Positions 33,545 to 46,233 of a stretch of 53,557 bases of DNA are shown here, piece by piece. Location: NCBI GenBank assembly GCA_032718475.1, contig JAUCBJ010004582.1:1-53557 (forward strand), in the 5' to 3' direction. The stretch comes from Nemertoderma westbladi. Taxonomy: Eukaryota; Xenacoelomorpha; Nemertodermatida; Nemertodermatidae. Made by a program: the position numbers and the translations under genes. The notes under the pieces are model-generated. The model had not been told where the DNA came from, did not search any database, and saw only the letters and a list, made by a program, of their open reading frames with translations. Position 1 is the first letter of the stretch, and each line of letters starts with the position of its first letter.

Positions 33545-33717
33545 CGGTGACAGATTCCACTTCTTTTCGCATAGTCTATCCGATCTTGTTTGGGTAACGC
33601 CTGCCAGTGCCTGCAGTTCATGGTCTGATGAAGTGCCGTCTCGAATGCAATTGGCATTTGTTTCCTGGATTGTAGCCGTTCCCTATACAGCCCACTGCGT
33701 ATCGCATGTAGATTCAT
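33493..33717 (-). pseudogene. BEL-2 gag zinc knuckle
   Basis: CRHWQALPKQDRIDYAKRSG precedes CHRCVAGGHKAQEC, the BEL gag knuckle and its lead-in. It binds the element's RNA in related Gag proteins. The frame is broken on both sides. Confidence 0.8.
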
Positions 33718-33887
33718 ACTTACCGGTCTCTACTGTTCTTGGTTGTTTGGGTTTGGCCTACTGGGTGTGTTGGGATTATATTTGTTTGTGTTGTTATTTT
33801 GTCCCTGTTCGTGCCACGGTGTGGCCCTACTCCCAGCTATCTGTGGACTTGCAGTCCCCTGTGTCGCCGCCTATGGTAGGGATTGTC

Positions 33888-34358
33888 TTAATTTGGTAAC
33901 GCATTTGCCGCATTATGCTCTGGTTTCGGCCTGTTATATTCGGCCCTCGGCGCCTTCCCCAGACTATCCTCGCTGTAGACTGGGTCCGTGATCAATTCTG
34001 CTTCATAATTGAGGAAGTTCGACATTTCCTCTAGGCCCGGTTCCGCACCTTTCTTCTCCCGGGTGGAGAAGGCGATCTTCCTCCATTTGTTCCGTAGCCA
34101 GATTGGCAGTGCCTGCGCTATCGTGGTGATGTTATTCGATGCGTTGAGTTCGTATGGCGCATCCAAGGTCTTTAGCACGATTAGCGCCTTCTCGACCTTA
34201 TTCGCGAAAGTCTTTATACTGACAGGGTTATCCTGTAGGCCACCCGATGTTATTCCCCTCAAGGTCTGCCTGATGATCTTGGCAGGGTGTCCGTATTCCC
34301 TGTCTAGGGCCCGCCATGCAGCCGTGAAGCCACCCTCGATACCTTGATACTGCCTCAC
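33888..34358 (-). pseudogene. BEL-2 gag core (DUF1759-like)
   Basis: Contains FTAAWRALDREYGHPAKI, VSIKTFANKVEKALIVLKTL and LPIWLRNKWRKIAFSTREKK, the pattern of the BEL gag core, comparable in order to BEL-1 residues 130-260. It is followed by a Pro-rich linker and a frame change toward the knuckle. Confidence 0.8.
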
Positions 34359-34429
34359 GATATCGTACGCTGGGCCCCCTGTGTAGACTTGTAAATATTT
34401 TAGGCACTCCGCCTGCGTCAGATTTTTAG

Positions 34430-34738
34430 TTAATATTTCATTACTGTACAGTACATGCGTTGGAATTGCAGGTATTCTTCCAGTCTGCTTCCGTCGAATT
34501 TAAATGGCTCAACTGGTGGTAGCTCGATCCTGGTCTTGAGCGCATCAATGAGTGTTGCCATACCCATCGCCTGTGCTTCCAATGAGCTCGACAGATGTTT
34601 TCTGTTTTCTGTTCTCGTCCTCATACCGGTACATCCTGTACCCTTCTCCCGGCATATGGTATATCTCGCCAGGCTGCGTCTCTCCGGGGTGACGGCAATC
34701 CACGACCTCCCGGTTAAACTCCACTGTTCTTCTTCCAT
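34430..34738 (-). pseudogene. BEL-2 gag, start of core
   Basis: The end of this frame reads TRIELPPVEPFKFDGSRLEE and LQFQRMYCTV, the start of the BEL gag core (equivalent to VKFNGDEMKWLPFNEYY in BEL-1). The upstream half is not recognisable. Frame shift to 34358 lies near 34430. Confidence 0.7.
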
Positions 34739-34889
34739 CTTCCGACTGGGCTCGACATCTCATCGCTCGCCCGCTCACGACGCCAACCTCTCTCTATATA
34801 CCCGGTTGGACGCTCCTGGGGATATTCGCAATCCCCCTACTATTATCCGTCGTCGGGTGCCGCGGTTCACCTGACATGGCTCGCCCCGC

Positions 34890-35590
34890 GCATTATCCGC
34901 CGACGCTTGTGGGGCATTCTCTGCCCCCCCCCCCCCCTCTCGCCACTAATCTCTCGTGGTGGGGTGCCTGTAGCCCCCCCCCCCCCCCCCCTTCCCGTTC
35001 GCCACCTCTTACTTCACTACCTCCCACTTCGCTTCTACGCCCCTCTCTAGTCGACGCACTGTCTCTACTGCGGCTGGGTCTACTCACCCCCGCCTCTCCC
35101 TGTGCAACTGCGTGGCCTGGCAGGCCCCCGTCGGGTTGACTCACCCCTGCTGCTCCCTGCCTAACTACGTGGCCTTGCAGGCTCCCATCGGGGTGACTCA
35201 CCCCGCTAATCCCTGCGTAACTACGTGGCCTTGCAGGCTCTCGCTGGCCGGACCACCTATGTCTCCTACATTCGTATTAATAGCGCCGTTATCAATATTA
35301 TTGTTGTCTAGGTTATTTAAATTATTTGAATTATTTCGTTCGGAATCAGGACTATTATTTTGATTATTTTGTTAGTTTAAATTGAAATTGTTATTTGGAT
35401 TATTTTGTGTGTTTGAATTAAAATTATTATTTGGATTATTTTGTGCGTTTAATTAAATTAATATTAATATTTTGCACATTTGAATCAAAATTATTACTAC
35501 CGGGTAAAATATTATTTCCTGCAACAAAGGTTTGATTAGGGTTGTCCACTACGGTACTATTAATATTAATTCCTTCTAACGTATTATTAT
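34890..35590. repeat. GC-rich stretch with C tracts and a 53-bp tandem repeat, then AT-rich repeats
   Basis: C tracts at 34924-34937 and 34974-34991. About three copies of a 50-55 bp unit (TACGTGGCCTTGCAGGCTC) lie at 35100-35245. From 35340 an ATTATTTGGATTATTTTGTG-type repeat occurs. The Gly- and Ser-rich frames across it on the minus strand are composition artefacts, although the stretch lies where BEL-2 gag should continue. Confidence 0.6.
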
Positions 35591-35820
35591 TACCCCCCCC
35601 CCCCCCCCCCCCCCCTCCCCCCGCTCGTACGGTTACACCAGTCCTGGGTCTGTCGCCCGGTGCCTGTAAGTGGGGTATTAACAAACGTTTTCATTACTTC
35701 TGGCTCCTCGTAAATACTACCCGAACCGGCCTCACACTCAGATAATCCCAACTGCGCCAGTTCTAATCGGCGCTTTTGCTTTGCCTGGTATTGCATAAGC
35801 CCCCTTAACCGGGCATGCAT
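35590..35820 (-). pseudogene. BEL-2 gag N-terminal fragment
   Basis: 76-residue frame starting MHARLRGLMQYQAKQKRRLE, a helical stretch, ending in a Gly run encoded by the C23 tract at 35593. It lies in order between the coiled coil and the gag core, so it is probably gag linker. Low information. Confidence 0.4.
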
Positions 35821-35929
35821 ATCATCCGCATACGTTTTCCCGCTCTCTCTCTCTCTCTATCCTCTCGCAAACTTTGGTTCGCTAATTCTATCTCTCTCGC
35901 CTCCCACTCTCTACGCTCGCTCTTGCCTC

Positions 35930-36388
35930 TCACTCTTTACGCTCACTTGTCTCTCTCTCTTCTTGCTCTCTACAGTTCCTCGCCACCCTCTCGGCCCTCT
36001 CTCTACATTCCCTCGCTAACTCTCTCTCCTTTTCTAATAACGAGGTTCCCTCGTCCAGCTGCCACTCCAACTCCTTCTGATCCAGCGCCACCATGTCTAG
36101 TTGACACGCCAGATCTATCTCTAACACCCTTCTTGCTTTTGCGGAGGATGTAGCGGACTTATCGGTCGCGACGGACTCCCGTCGCCTCTCTGTCCTACTA
36201 ACTTTCCCCCGCTTTCTGGGGTTCTCGCTAACTGACGAGATCGAATCCCCGGGGTTAACCTCGGGTTCGGCCTCGTGCAGATCCGCCCAACCCACTAACT
36301 TAATTCCCCTAGCATCCACTAAGTAAGGCCCTACGTACACTACTTCAGGCTCCATTACCCCAGATCGCCACAATTCAAAGAGTTCCAT
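35930..36388 (-). CDS. BEL-2 gag N-terminal coiled-coil region
   Basis: 152-residue frame from ATG 36388. Contains VEPEVVYVGPYLVDARGIKL-like start (MEPEVVYVGPYLVDARG), a basic Ser-rich middle (ENPRKRGKVSRTERRRESVA) and a long charged coiled coil (LEWQLDEGTSLLEKEREL, then repeated RECRERAE units). The order coiled coil then gag core parallels the BEL-1 N-terminal Gag, which supports the assignment. It ends in a CT-rich repeat near 35930. Confidence 0.55.
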   Translation of the reverse strand: MELFELWRSGVMEPEVVYVGPYLVDARGIKLVGWADLHEAEPEVNPGDSISSVSENPRKRGKVSRTERRRESVATDKSATSSAKARRVLEIDLACQLDMVALDQKELEWQLDEGTSLLEKERELARECRERAERVARNCREQEERETSERKE

Positions 36389-36420
36389 GGCGACCCCCCT
36401 CGCTCTCTCACTCGCCAGTT

Positions 36421-36942
36421 CTCCCTGTCCAAAACGGACTAAATATCGAAAGTGTTTATTCGACTCACCTAGCCTCTGATGTAGTAATGTGAGATAATAT
36501 ATGATTAATACATTGAATATTGGTTCACCTCTTACTCTACTTTAGCCCTCTACCCAATGGATGCTTCCCTGCTCCCTATCACGTGCTTCCCTCCCCACTA
36601 TTGGCTAATATACTACATCTCACCTTGGCACTCCCTGGGAGTGTTTCCCCTCCGCTGCTAGCCCCTATTAGCTGTATTCCCTCCGAGGTGGTTTGACCTC
36701 TCACCTCTCTCTATGGCTTTGGGGCTTGTGCCCCCCCCCCCCCCCCCAATGTTGGTTATGATACGAGATTAATATTGGTAATCTCGTATCCCCAACATAT
36801 TGCTAAAATGCCACTAGTCCCATTTTCTGGTGGGTAATGAAGTGGAATTGAATCCGCTTACAATAACACTCATAAGAGTTACAGACAGACTCGTAGCGGC
36901 ATCCGTTGGTTAGCCTCCCGTAAAAGCCTTGACAACACTACC
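36421..36942. other. Non-coding stretch with strong inverted repeat
   Basis: No gene. An inverted repeat at 36749-36798 has an outer pair ATGTTGG/CCAACAT and an inner pair ATACGAGATT/AATCTCGTAT with a 9-base loop. C17 lies just before it (36731-36747) and C15 at 36941. The inner part could be the BEL-2 LTR or leader; no second copy was found. Confidence 0.6.
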
Positions 36943-36955
36943 CCCCCCCCCCCCC

Positions 36956-38250
36956 ACACTATTTGGCCCCCCTACACTACTCGGCCCCCCTACACTAATC
37001 GCCCCCCCTATATTATTCGGCCCCCTTACACTACTCGGCCCCCCTACACTACTTGACCCACCTACACTAATCGGCCCCCCTACACTAATCGGCCCCCCTA
37101 CACTACTTGGCCCCCCTAAACTACTCGGCCCCCCCTACACTACTCGGCCCCCATACACTACTCGGCCCCCTACACTACTTGGCCCCCCTTCACTACTCGG
37201 CCCTCCTACACTACTTGGCCCCCCTACACTACTCGACCCCCCTACACTACTCGACCCCCCTACACTACTCGACCCCCCTACACTACTCGACCCCCCTACA
37301 CTACTCGGCCCCCCTACACTACTTGGCCCCCCTACACTACTCGACCCCCCTTCACTACTTGGCCCCCCTACACTACTCGGTCCCTCTAGACTACTCGACC
37401 CCCCTACACTCCTCGGCCCCCCGACACTACTCGACCCCCCTACACTACTCGGCCCCCCTACACTACTTGGCCCCCCTACACTACTCGGCCCCCCTACACT
37501 ACTCGGCCCCCCTACACTACTCGGTCCCCCTACACTACTCGGCCCCCCTACACTACTCGGCCCCCCCTACACTAATCGGCCCCCCTACATTATCCGGCCC
37601 CCCTACACTACTCGGCCCCCCTACACTACTTGGCCCACCTACACTACTCGGCCCCCCTACACTAATCGGCCCCCCTACACTACTTGGCCCCCCTACACTA
37701 CTCGGCCCCCATACACTACTCGGCCCCCTACACTACTTGGCCCCCATACACTACTCGGCCACCCCTACACTACTCGGCCCCCCCCCTACACTACTCGACC
37801 CCCCTACACTACTTGGCCCACCTACACTACTCGGCCGCCCTAGGCTACTCGGCCCCCCTACACTACTTGGCCCCCCTACACTACTCGGCCCCCCTACACT
37901 ACTCGGCCCCCCTACACTACTCGGCCCCCCTACAATACTTGGCCCCCCTACACTACTCGGTCCCTCTAGACTACTCGACCCCCCTACACTACTCGGCCCC
38001 CCGACACTACTCGACCCCCCTACACTACTCGGCCCCCGTACGCTACTCGGCCCCCCTACACTACTTGGCCCCCCTACACTACTCGGCCCCCCTACACTAC
38101 TCGGCCCTCCTACACTACTCGGTCCCCCTACACTAATCGGCCCCCCTACACTACTCGCCCCCCCCCCCCCCCCTACACTACTCGACCCCCCTACACTAAT
38201 CGGCCCCCCTACACTACTAGCCCCCCCACCCCCCCCCCCCCCCCCCCAAC
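36956..38250. repeat. 18-bp minisatellite, about 70 units
   Basis: The unit CGGCCCCCCTACACTACT repeats with point variants and occasional extra C. Higher-order structure: a block with ATACACTACTCGGCCCCC occurs at about 37146 and 37704, and the variant TCCCTCTAGACTACTC at 37381 and 37961, giving a secondary period of about 560-580 bp. C tracts interrupt it at 38158 and 38229. The period is a multiple of three, so long GPPTLL and reverse SSVGGP frames arise without selection. Confidence 0.95.
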
Positions 38251-38299
38251 CAGCGACCAATCTAGCGCAGTTGATAAAGCTTACAATTATTGTCGCAAT

Positions 38300-38547
38300 T
38301 ATTATATTGTAACTCAGTTGGTTAAGCACCCGGCCTGCAATATATGTTCGAGATCGAGACCCGCCAGGGTACACTCAGTCTTTTTACACTTCATCCCCTA
38401 CTGTCGATAAAATGAGGACCAGTTGACTTACTTGGAGCAAAACTTGGGAAAGGTGAAGCGCCCACTTCACCCCTTCCTTCGGGTTGCAGCTATTGAAAGA
38501 GGAGCATTCAGGACGCCCCCAGCCTCGGTCGACTGTTAGCTTGATAT
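38300..38547 (+). mobile_element. tRNA-derived SINE, copy B
   Basis: Same family as 29895-30131. A-box-like TAACTCAGTTGGTTAAGC, CTGCAAT loop, B-box-like GATCGAGACCC, body GTCGATAAAATGAGGACCAG, AGCGCCCA and end GCTTGATAT. Flanked by the 18-bp minisatellite on the left and a LINE 3' end (38605) on the right. Confidence 0.8.
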
Positions 38548-38604
38548 TCTATACAGTAGTCTATCTTCATTGAGTTCATTGCGTTTGGATTATTGCTTAG
38601 AGAG

Positions 38605-38680
38605 CTACTACTACGATTGGCATGCCTTGCATTGCAGCTGCATTATATATATATTGCATATATATTAAGAATGCTGTGCA
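38605..38680 (-). mobile_element. LINE 3' end, copy 1
   Basis: On the minus strand it reads ACAGCATTCTTAA, AT-rich run, then GCAATGC..GCATGCC and a CGTAGTAGTAG end. It matches 42801-42880 and the 3' UTR of the LINE fragment at 51349-51630. Confidence 0.7.
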
Positions 38681-38689
38681 GATCGGTGC

Positions 38690-39140
38690 AAATCGGTACC
38701 ACATCGGACCAAATTGGCACCACATCTGACCCAATCTGTACCACATCGGTCCTAATGGGTACCACATCGGACCCAATCGGTACCACATCGGACCCCAATC
38801 GGTACCACATCGAACCAAATCGGCACCACATCGGACCAAATCGGTACCACATCGGTCATAATGGGTACCACATCGGACCCAATCGGTACCACATCGGACG
38901 CAATCGGTACCACATCGGACCCAATCGGTACCAGATCGGATCCAAAAGGTATCACACCAGACCCAAGTGGTGACATCGGACCCCATAGGGAACACACCGG
39001 TCTCAAAAAGGTTCCAAGCCAGACTCAAAAGGTACCATCACGAGCCCAAAAGGTACTACACTGGACTCAATCGGTACCACACACTGGTCTCAATATATTC
39101 CACACTAGACAAAAAAGGTACCAGTCCGAACCAAAGGTAC
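38690..39140. repeat. 21-bp minisatellite, about 20 units
   Basis: The unit CGGACCCAATCGGTACCACAT is regular to about 38940, then decays gradually into variants such as AAAAGGTACC to about 39140. The KpnI-like GGTACC word recurs in each unit. The reading frames on both strands are repeat products. Confidence 0.9.
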
Positions 39141-39296
39141 TGGTCGCAATAAGCACTACACTGCCACACAATAAACAAATAAATTTGAGAGATGTTTCTA
39201 TACTGCTGCAATATTGGCATACAGAGGAGACCTGCAGAAGCAACAAAGGCTTCACTAACTCTCGGCCAAAGGTGTGGTACTACATATTTGCTCAGC

Positions 39297-39470
39297 TCAA
39301 ACTGGACGCAATAAAAATTCCTCCCTCTCCAGGGGAAATTCGACGCAAATAACAGCTGATTACTATGAGAAATAATAATTGTGTTTAGTTTATTGTTTTG
39401 GTTAAATTAACGTGCCACTGCAACCTGCTCCTTTCCCTAATAAATTTAGATTATAACATTTTTATGGATT
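39297..39470. repeat. Dispersed repeat family R1, copy 1 (inverted match to 48700-48880)
   Basis: Contains AACTGGACGC, ATAAAAATTC, AACAGCTGATTA, AGTTTATTGTTTTGGTTAAA and ACCTGCTCCTTTCCCT. All occur in the same order on the other strand at 48880-48700. The C23 tract at 39512 follows GCGTCCAGTG nearby. Confidence 0.75.
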
Positions 39471-39892
39471 TTAAAGATTTTAATTGCCAAGATGGGGTTT
39501 TGCGTCCAGTGCCCCCCCCCCCCCCCCCCCCCCCTCAAATGATTACAAACAATGCATTGATAAAGTTTTCTCTTTCAAACCGCTAGCCTTCAGGCGGCAG
39601 ATTGGAGAACTGAAGATTGACTCGTGCACATGTTATATGAAATATAGTACAGTATAGTATAATTAAACAAATACAATAACTGCCAAGATCATGTCTATAC
39701 TGTATATCACAACATAATCGATAAACACTTTATTGCGTGGAGTGAATTGATATTTAACCAGCCCAATTTAACCGCCCATCTAACTTTACTTCCTACACCC
39801 ACATCTATCTATATATACATACGGCCCACATAAAGCACAAGTCTTTCCTGCAGTACTTAAATATGGTTACGCGAACTTTTTTCCAATGAGCG

Positions 39893-40575
39893 TGGATCAA
39901 CTGCGAACTTTGTTCCAATGGTTGCGAACTTTGTTCCAATGGTTGCGAACTTTGTTCCAATGGTTGCGAACTTTGTTCCAATAGATGCGAACTTTGATCC
40001 AATAGATGCGAACTTTTTTCCAATGGTTGCGAACTTTGTTCCAATGGTTGCGAACTTTGTTCCAATGGTTGCGAACTTTGTTCCAATGGTTGCGAACTTT
40101 GTTCCAATAGATGCGAACTTTGATCCAATAGATGCGAACTTTGTTCCAATGGTTGCGAACTTTGTTCCAATGGTTGCGAACTTTGTTCCAATGGTTGCGA
40201 ACTTTGTTCCAATGGTTGCGAACTTTGTTCCAATAGATGCGAACTTTGTTCCAATGGTAGCGAAATTTGTTTCAATGGTAGTGAACTATGTTCCAATGGT
40301 AACGAACTTTGTTCTAATGGTTGCGAACTTTGTTCCAATGGTTGCGAACTTTGTTCCAATGGTTGCGAACTTTGTTCCAATAGATGCGATCTTTGTTCCA
40401 ATAGTTGCGGACTTTGTTCCAATGGTTGCGAACTTTGTTCCAATAGATGCGAACTTTGTTCCAATGGTTGCGAACTTTGTTCCAATGGTTGCGAACTTTG
40501 TTCCAATGGTTGCGAACTTTGTTCCAATAGATGCGAACTTTTTTTCCAATAAATTATAGACGCGAACTTAGTTCC
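39893..40575. repeat. 21-bp minisatellite, about 31 units
   Basis: The unit GCGAACTTTGTTCCAATGGTT alternates with a variant ending AATAGAT. Variant blocks recur in a pattern (for example the pair of ..GATCC.. variants near 39985 and 40115), suggesting block amplification. Frames on either strand (MVANFVP, EQSSQPL) are repeat products. Confidence 0.95.
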
Positions 40576-42800
40576 AAAAAATGCGGACGATTAAACTAAC
40601 TGATGAAAATAAGGTTAGGCCATAACGGTTAAACTAACTGAGAAACAAAGTGTAGTGCATAACCATTAAACTAACTGAGTAACGAATGTTAGGACATATA
40701 AACTGCTTTAGTTTCAGAAAATTAAAAATATTGCTTCTGCTTTTAAATTTGTTTATATCAAGTGTAAAATATTTATCAGCATACTGTAGCTTGGTTAAAT
40801 TTATAAAGGCTTGACTGGGCGGCATGTTAATTCAACAACTGTACAACTAGGCGGCAAAAATGCTGCCCATTGGCAAAGTTAAACGAGGCCATGTTCATGT
40901 TGACCTATGGAATGAAAAGAATAATTTAATTATAACTTACCGCCAGGTGTACTGAAACTGCAAGTCAGAAAGTACAGTACAGAATAAACCATCTGTATTG
41001 TTACAGTGTCTGTCAATCACTCTAATGCTCTGTGGGATTCCAACAGTAGCGTGGCCAATAGATGTTTGAAGTAGCCGCCCTACTCTTTGAGCTTAGTCTA
41101 CCCGCCTAGCCGCTCTGCTCTTTATTCCTTTAGGTATGGATAAGCCTGCCCTACTAACCCATGGCATCTCTGCACAGAGGGATACTTCGGCTCTACATTT
41201 TCAATCTGTTAAATCTGATCAATCTAGATAGAAAGTCTGGATTGAAGAAGTTGAAAGTAGGTTCAATTTGATGAATTGAATCTAACTATTATTTTTCTAT
41301 GGGACTAGATTGACTGAGATTGATTGAGATTGAAGAATGGACTTTAATTGTGAACAGGACTGTACTATAATAATTATTTTTGTTTCAAATTTGCTAGAGC
41401 CGGCAGCCTGGTGTTTGAGTTATAAAGCGGACAAACTGAATGTAAATCACAGTATATTATAAAGTACACATGTTTTCACTCCTACATTTCCTATAATTAA
41501 TGGACTACTCGTCTATTAACGTATGATTCACTCCCTTTGATTGACTCTACAGTATAAACGCATTTACACAACATTACACACCATTTAATCATAATCACTA
41601 TTATTATCTCTATAATGACATTTTTTTCTAAAAATAGTATACTACTACTGTATATATAGTAGGCATTCTCAGGTGCCATGGGTCATTTAAAATAGACAAT
41701 AAATTTGTTACTTGTTCATCGTTGGCCTATAAAGTAGATTAATATTTAATTTTATTAGGAGCGAAACTGAGAAGAAGATTTTATTGAAAATCTGTATTAA
41801 ATATTATATAACTCCACAGATCTAGAGTACACTGTAGGAAGGAGTCCCAATTCCTAGTGAGTAGAGTTGTTACAGTACAACATCTATAGTACCTACATAC
41901 ATCACTTTATGTGAAGGACGATTTTATAAATTATTGAAATGAAATATATGCCAGCACCTTCACCATCATAAACAACTTAATCTGTTAAGGGTTCCTATTG
42001 ACCTTAAAACACTATGCCGCCATATGAAATATAGGCCTAACTGCTAAAAATAACTTTTTCTTTCTGAGCACTTTCTACCGGAAGTAGCCTACCATGTAGG
42101 CCGTTAGCAGTTAGCCTACCTACAATTGTATCGTTAGGCTACACCTCACAAGGCTTATTGGCTGTGGTTAGACCTAGCAGCCTGGCAGTCAGCAGTAACG
42201 TGATTTAGGCTGTTAGGTAGGTCCTACTGCAAATTTAATACTGTAATAGGGCCTACAGGCTACAGCACTGCAGCATGGCTGCAGACATGACCTACTGTCT
42301 ATATTTTTCAAGTTCCAGTTTTCAATTTTATTACACTTACAGACTTACTGTCAGACTGTCAGACTGTTACAGTGTTAGTCATACTGCTGTACTGCCCTAC
42401 TGTCTTACCGGTATGCGGTCTGGCACTGCCTGACTGGCTGTACACAGGCTGACAGGTACAGACTGACAGAAGAGTACCGGTAATGCATTTCTGGAAATAC
42501 AGTTGTACTGGACCGGTCTTCAGCAGTCATAGGGCTAGGTTGCTACAGTCTGACAGTCAGACTGTCAGACAGTGCTAGGTAGTTTGCGGTAGCCTTACTG
42601 CCTTAGCGGTGTATACCGCGGTAGCGGTAGTGAGTTATAGCTGTATAGTTCATTCATACCCATACTGCAGTACTGCCATAGGCCTACCTGTGGTATTTTC
42701 GTATGGCAAAAATAAGACTACCGGTCTGCCGGTACTGCAGTACTGTAAACTGTAGGTAACCTATTATGTTATTGAGTTAATGTTTATCAGTTTATTGACT
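40576..42800. other. Intergenic stretch, no gene seen
   Basis: A short tandem repeat of about 45 bp (TTAAACTAACTGA) lies at 40588-40695. The rest is AT-rich, then from 42100 rich in TAGGCCTA, ACCGGTA and CAGACTGTCAGACTGT words. No RNA gene or coding region recognised. Confidence 0.5.
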
Positions 42801-42880
42801 AACAAGCCGGTACAGCATTCTTAATAGGGGCCTATATATATAATGCGCTGCAATGCAGCATGCCGATTGTAGTAGTTGTA
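42801..42880 (+). mobile_element. LINE 3' end, copy 2
   Basis: AACAAGCCGGTACAGCATTC then TTAA (equivalent to the stop region of the 51-kb copy), CTATATATATAATGCGCTGC, GCATGCCGAT and TGTAGTAGT. It is 5'-truncated to the last codons plus 3' UTR. Confidence 0.75.
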
Positions 42881-42939
42881 TGTGGTGAGGTGATAGCGAT
42901 AGGGCTGGCTGTAGCAGTGTAGGGCTCCTTCAATAGGTA

Positions 42940-43015
42940 AAGTCAAAAGTAGCCGTTTATTGTTTTAGTTAGAAAAGCCTGCCTCTGTAACCTGTTCCTT
43001 TCCCTCAATTGGTTT
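42940..43015 (+). repeat. Dispersed repeat family R1, copy 2
   Basis: GTTTATTGTTTTAGTTAGAA followed by AAGCCTGCCTCTGTAACCTG and TTCCTTTCCCTCAATTGG, matching the tandem units at 47350-47515. Confidence 0.75.
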
Positions 43016-43287
43016 ATGATTATGAAATGTGTTACTTCTTACTTCTGTACTTACTGACTTATTATCTGATTATGTGGAGACCCCAACACGTATTTGTTGG
43101 AGCATAATCTAATCTAGTCCTAAAGACTCTAAAGTCCTGGGTATATAAGGCTGTAAGGTTAGACAACATGAATGTAAATTGTAAACTAAACAATACTGCA
43201 ATATGCTAAAAGTAAAGTACAAAGTACCTAGAATGCTAGAATGTACCATTATCAGATTATATTCTAAGTACAGTACACTGAAGGAAG

Positions 43288-44497
43288 AGTGTCCTACTAA
43301 ATACTACAAAAAGCACAAAACAAGCACAAAAAAGTCAAGAAAAGCACAAAAAAGCACAAAAAAAGCACAAAAAAGGTTAAAAAAAGCACAAAAATGTAAA
43401 AAAAAGCACAAAAAAGCAAACTGATCGTTCATTGAGCTTGTAATAGAACAGATGATAGAAGCAATATCATGTAGTGCAGTAGTGTCTAGGCTACCAGAAG
43501 GATAATCACATGTCCAGTATGCTTTCATGTCATATAGCTGCCAGTGAGTGAGCACCAGCCAGCCAGCACGAGCACTTACATAGGTACAGCCCTACCACGA
43601 GCACCCAAGTGCAATATCAGGCTAATGTCAGAATGTAAAGATGGTTCAATTCAAATATCAGGATAGAACTTATAATACTGTAGGCCTAATAGACTTTGTT
43701 ATTGTCACATTATGTCAACTTATCAGCGTTCTGGTTAATTACTTTAATTTATTCACCGATAAATCGACATACTGCTGTACTGTACAATTATCACATCACG
43801 GTCTGCCCGAACCTCTCGAGTGGGTGATCGATAACGTCTGAGGACAAGTATGATGATATTAGTCATAGTCATACTTGCAAGAATCTCGCTTAGGTTGGAA
43901 CTGCCTTGGTTACGATATCTGCGTCTGTTCAGCTGTTGGAAACACAGTTCCTGCCTGGGTTTAACCACTGCTGTTGTAACACTACTGTATACTTTGAAAT
44001 TTCTATAACTGCCAGATTGTTTGCAATGTTGTTTAGGAGTTCATGCGTACTTATCTTATATGTCAATATTCTATTTTATTTTACCTTAATTAACGACCCC
44101 CATGAGTGCCTTAGATCCTGGGTGTTCTTTCCCACGATCGTAATTTACTGTAGTTTTATTAAGCTATTAATCTATACTGTATGTGTTTTATTATGTTTAT
44201 TTTCTTATTATATTTATTATGGTTATTTACATACTGTAGGTCAGAACATTGCAAATTAATCAATCATAGGCGTATGGGTTACCTTCGTATGAGGGGGGTG
44301 TCTGTAACAATATCTCTTATATTTTCGCCCCCCCCCCCCCCCATGTCTCTTGATGTGAGAATGTTTTTTTGTGCTTTTTTTTTACTTTTTTGTGCTTTTT
44401 TTTAATTTTTTGTGCTTGTTTGTGCTTTTCTGTGCTTTTCTTGACTTTGTGCTTTTTTGTGCTTGTTTTGTGCTTTTTGTAGTATTTAGTAGGACCC
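43288..44497. mobile_element. MITE-like element with (AAAAAGCAC)n inverted arms
   Basis: Flanked by GAAGGAAG on both sides (43280-43287 and 44498-44505), an 8-bp direct repeat. The arms (43288-43425 and 44355-44497) are inverted copies starting GTCCTACTAAATACTAC and continuing as AAAAAGCACAAAACAAGCAC. The centre has no recognisable protein. C15 lies at 44328, inside the element beside the right arm. Ends and target size suggest a hAT-type MITE. The Lys-rich frames in the arms are not genes. Confidence 0.75.
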
Positions 44498-44505
44498 GAA
44501 GGAAG

Positions 44506-46233
<1,728 letters not shown>

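Larger units (their letters stand above)
27022..36420 (-). mobile_element. BEL-2: degenerate BEL/Pao retrotransposon, minus strand
   Basis: Read on the minus strand the order is gag N-terminal coiled coil (36388-35590), gag (34738-33888), zinc knuckle (about 33560), protease (about 33400), RT (33300-31533), RNase H and integrase (29134-27045). Several frames are broken. The RNase H is interrupted by a palindromic element at 29135-31532. I could not identify a pair of LTRs: the low-coordinate edge meets the LINE-B tail near 26903, and the high-coordinate edge lies somewhere between 36420 and 36800. A TGGCGAG primer-site-like word lies just upstream of 36388 on the minus strand. Relatively high GC compared with the surroundings. 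Confidence 0.85.

Noticed and set aside
27022-36797. LTR pair for BEL-2 using TGTTGG/CCAACA words at 27022 and 36792
   Set aside because: Sequences next to these words do not match each other beyond six bases, so no LTR can be claimed.
36929-38312. Long Pro/Thr/Leu-rich frames (GPPTLL repeats), up to 401 codons
   Set aside because: They are products of an 18-bp minisatellite. Frames are open on both strands, C runs shift the frame, and no start context or domain is present.
38593-39352. Frames with CGTDWVR or IGTTSDP repeats
   Set aside because: Another 21-bp repeat product.
39805-40559. Frames of 213 and 240 codons (MVANFVP and EQSSQPL repeats)
   Set aside because: A 21-bp minisatellite gives open frames on both strands; not protein genes.
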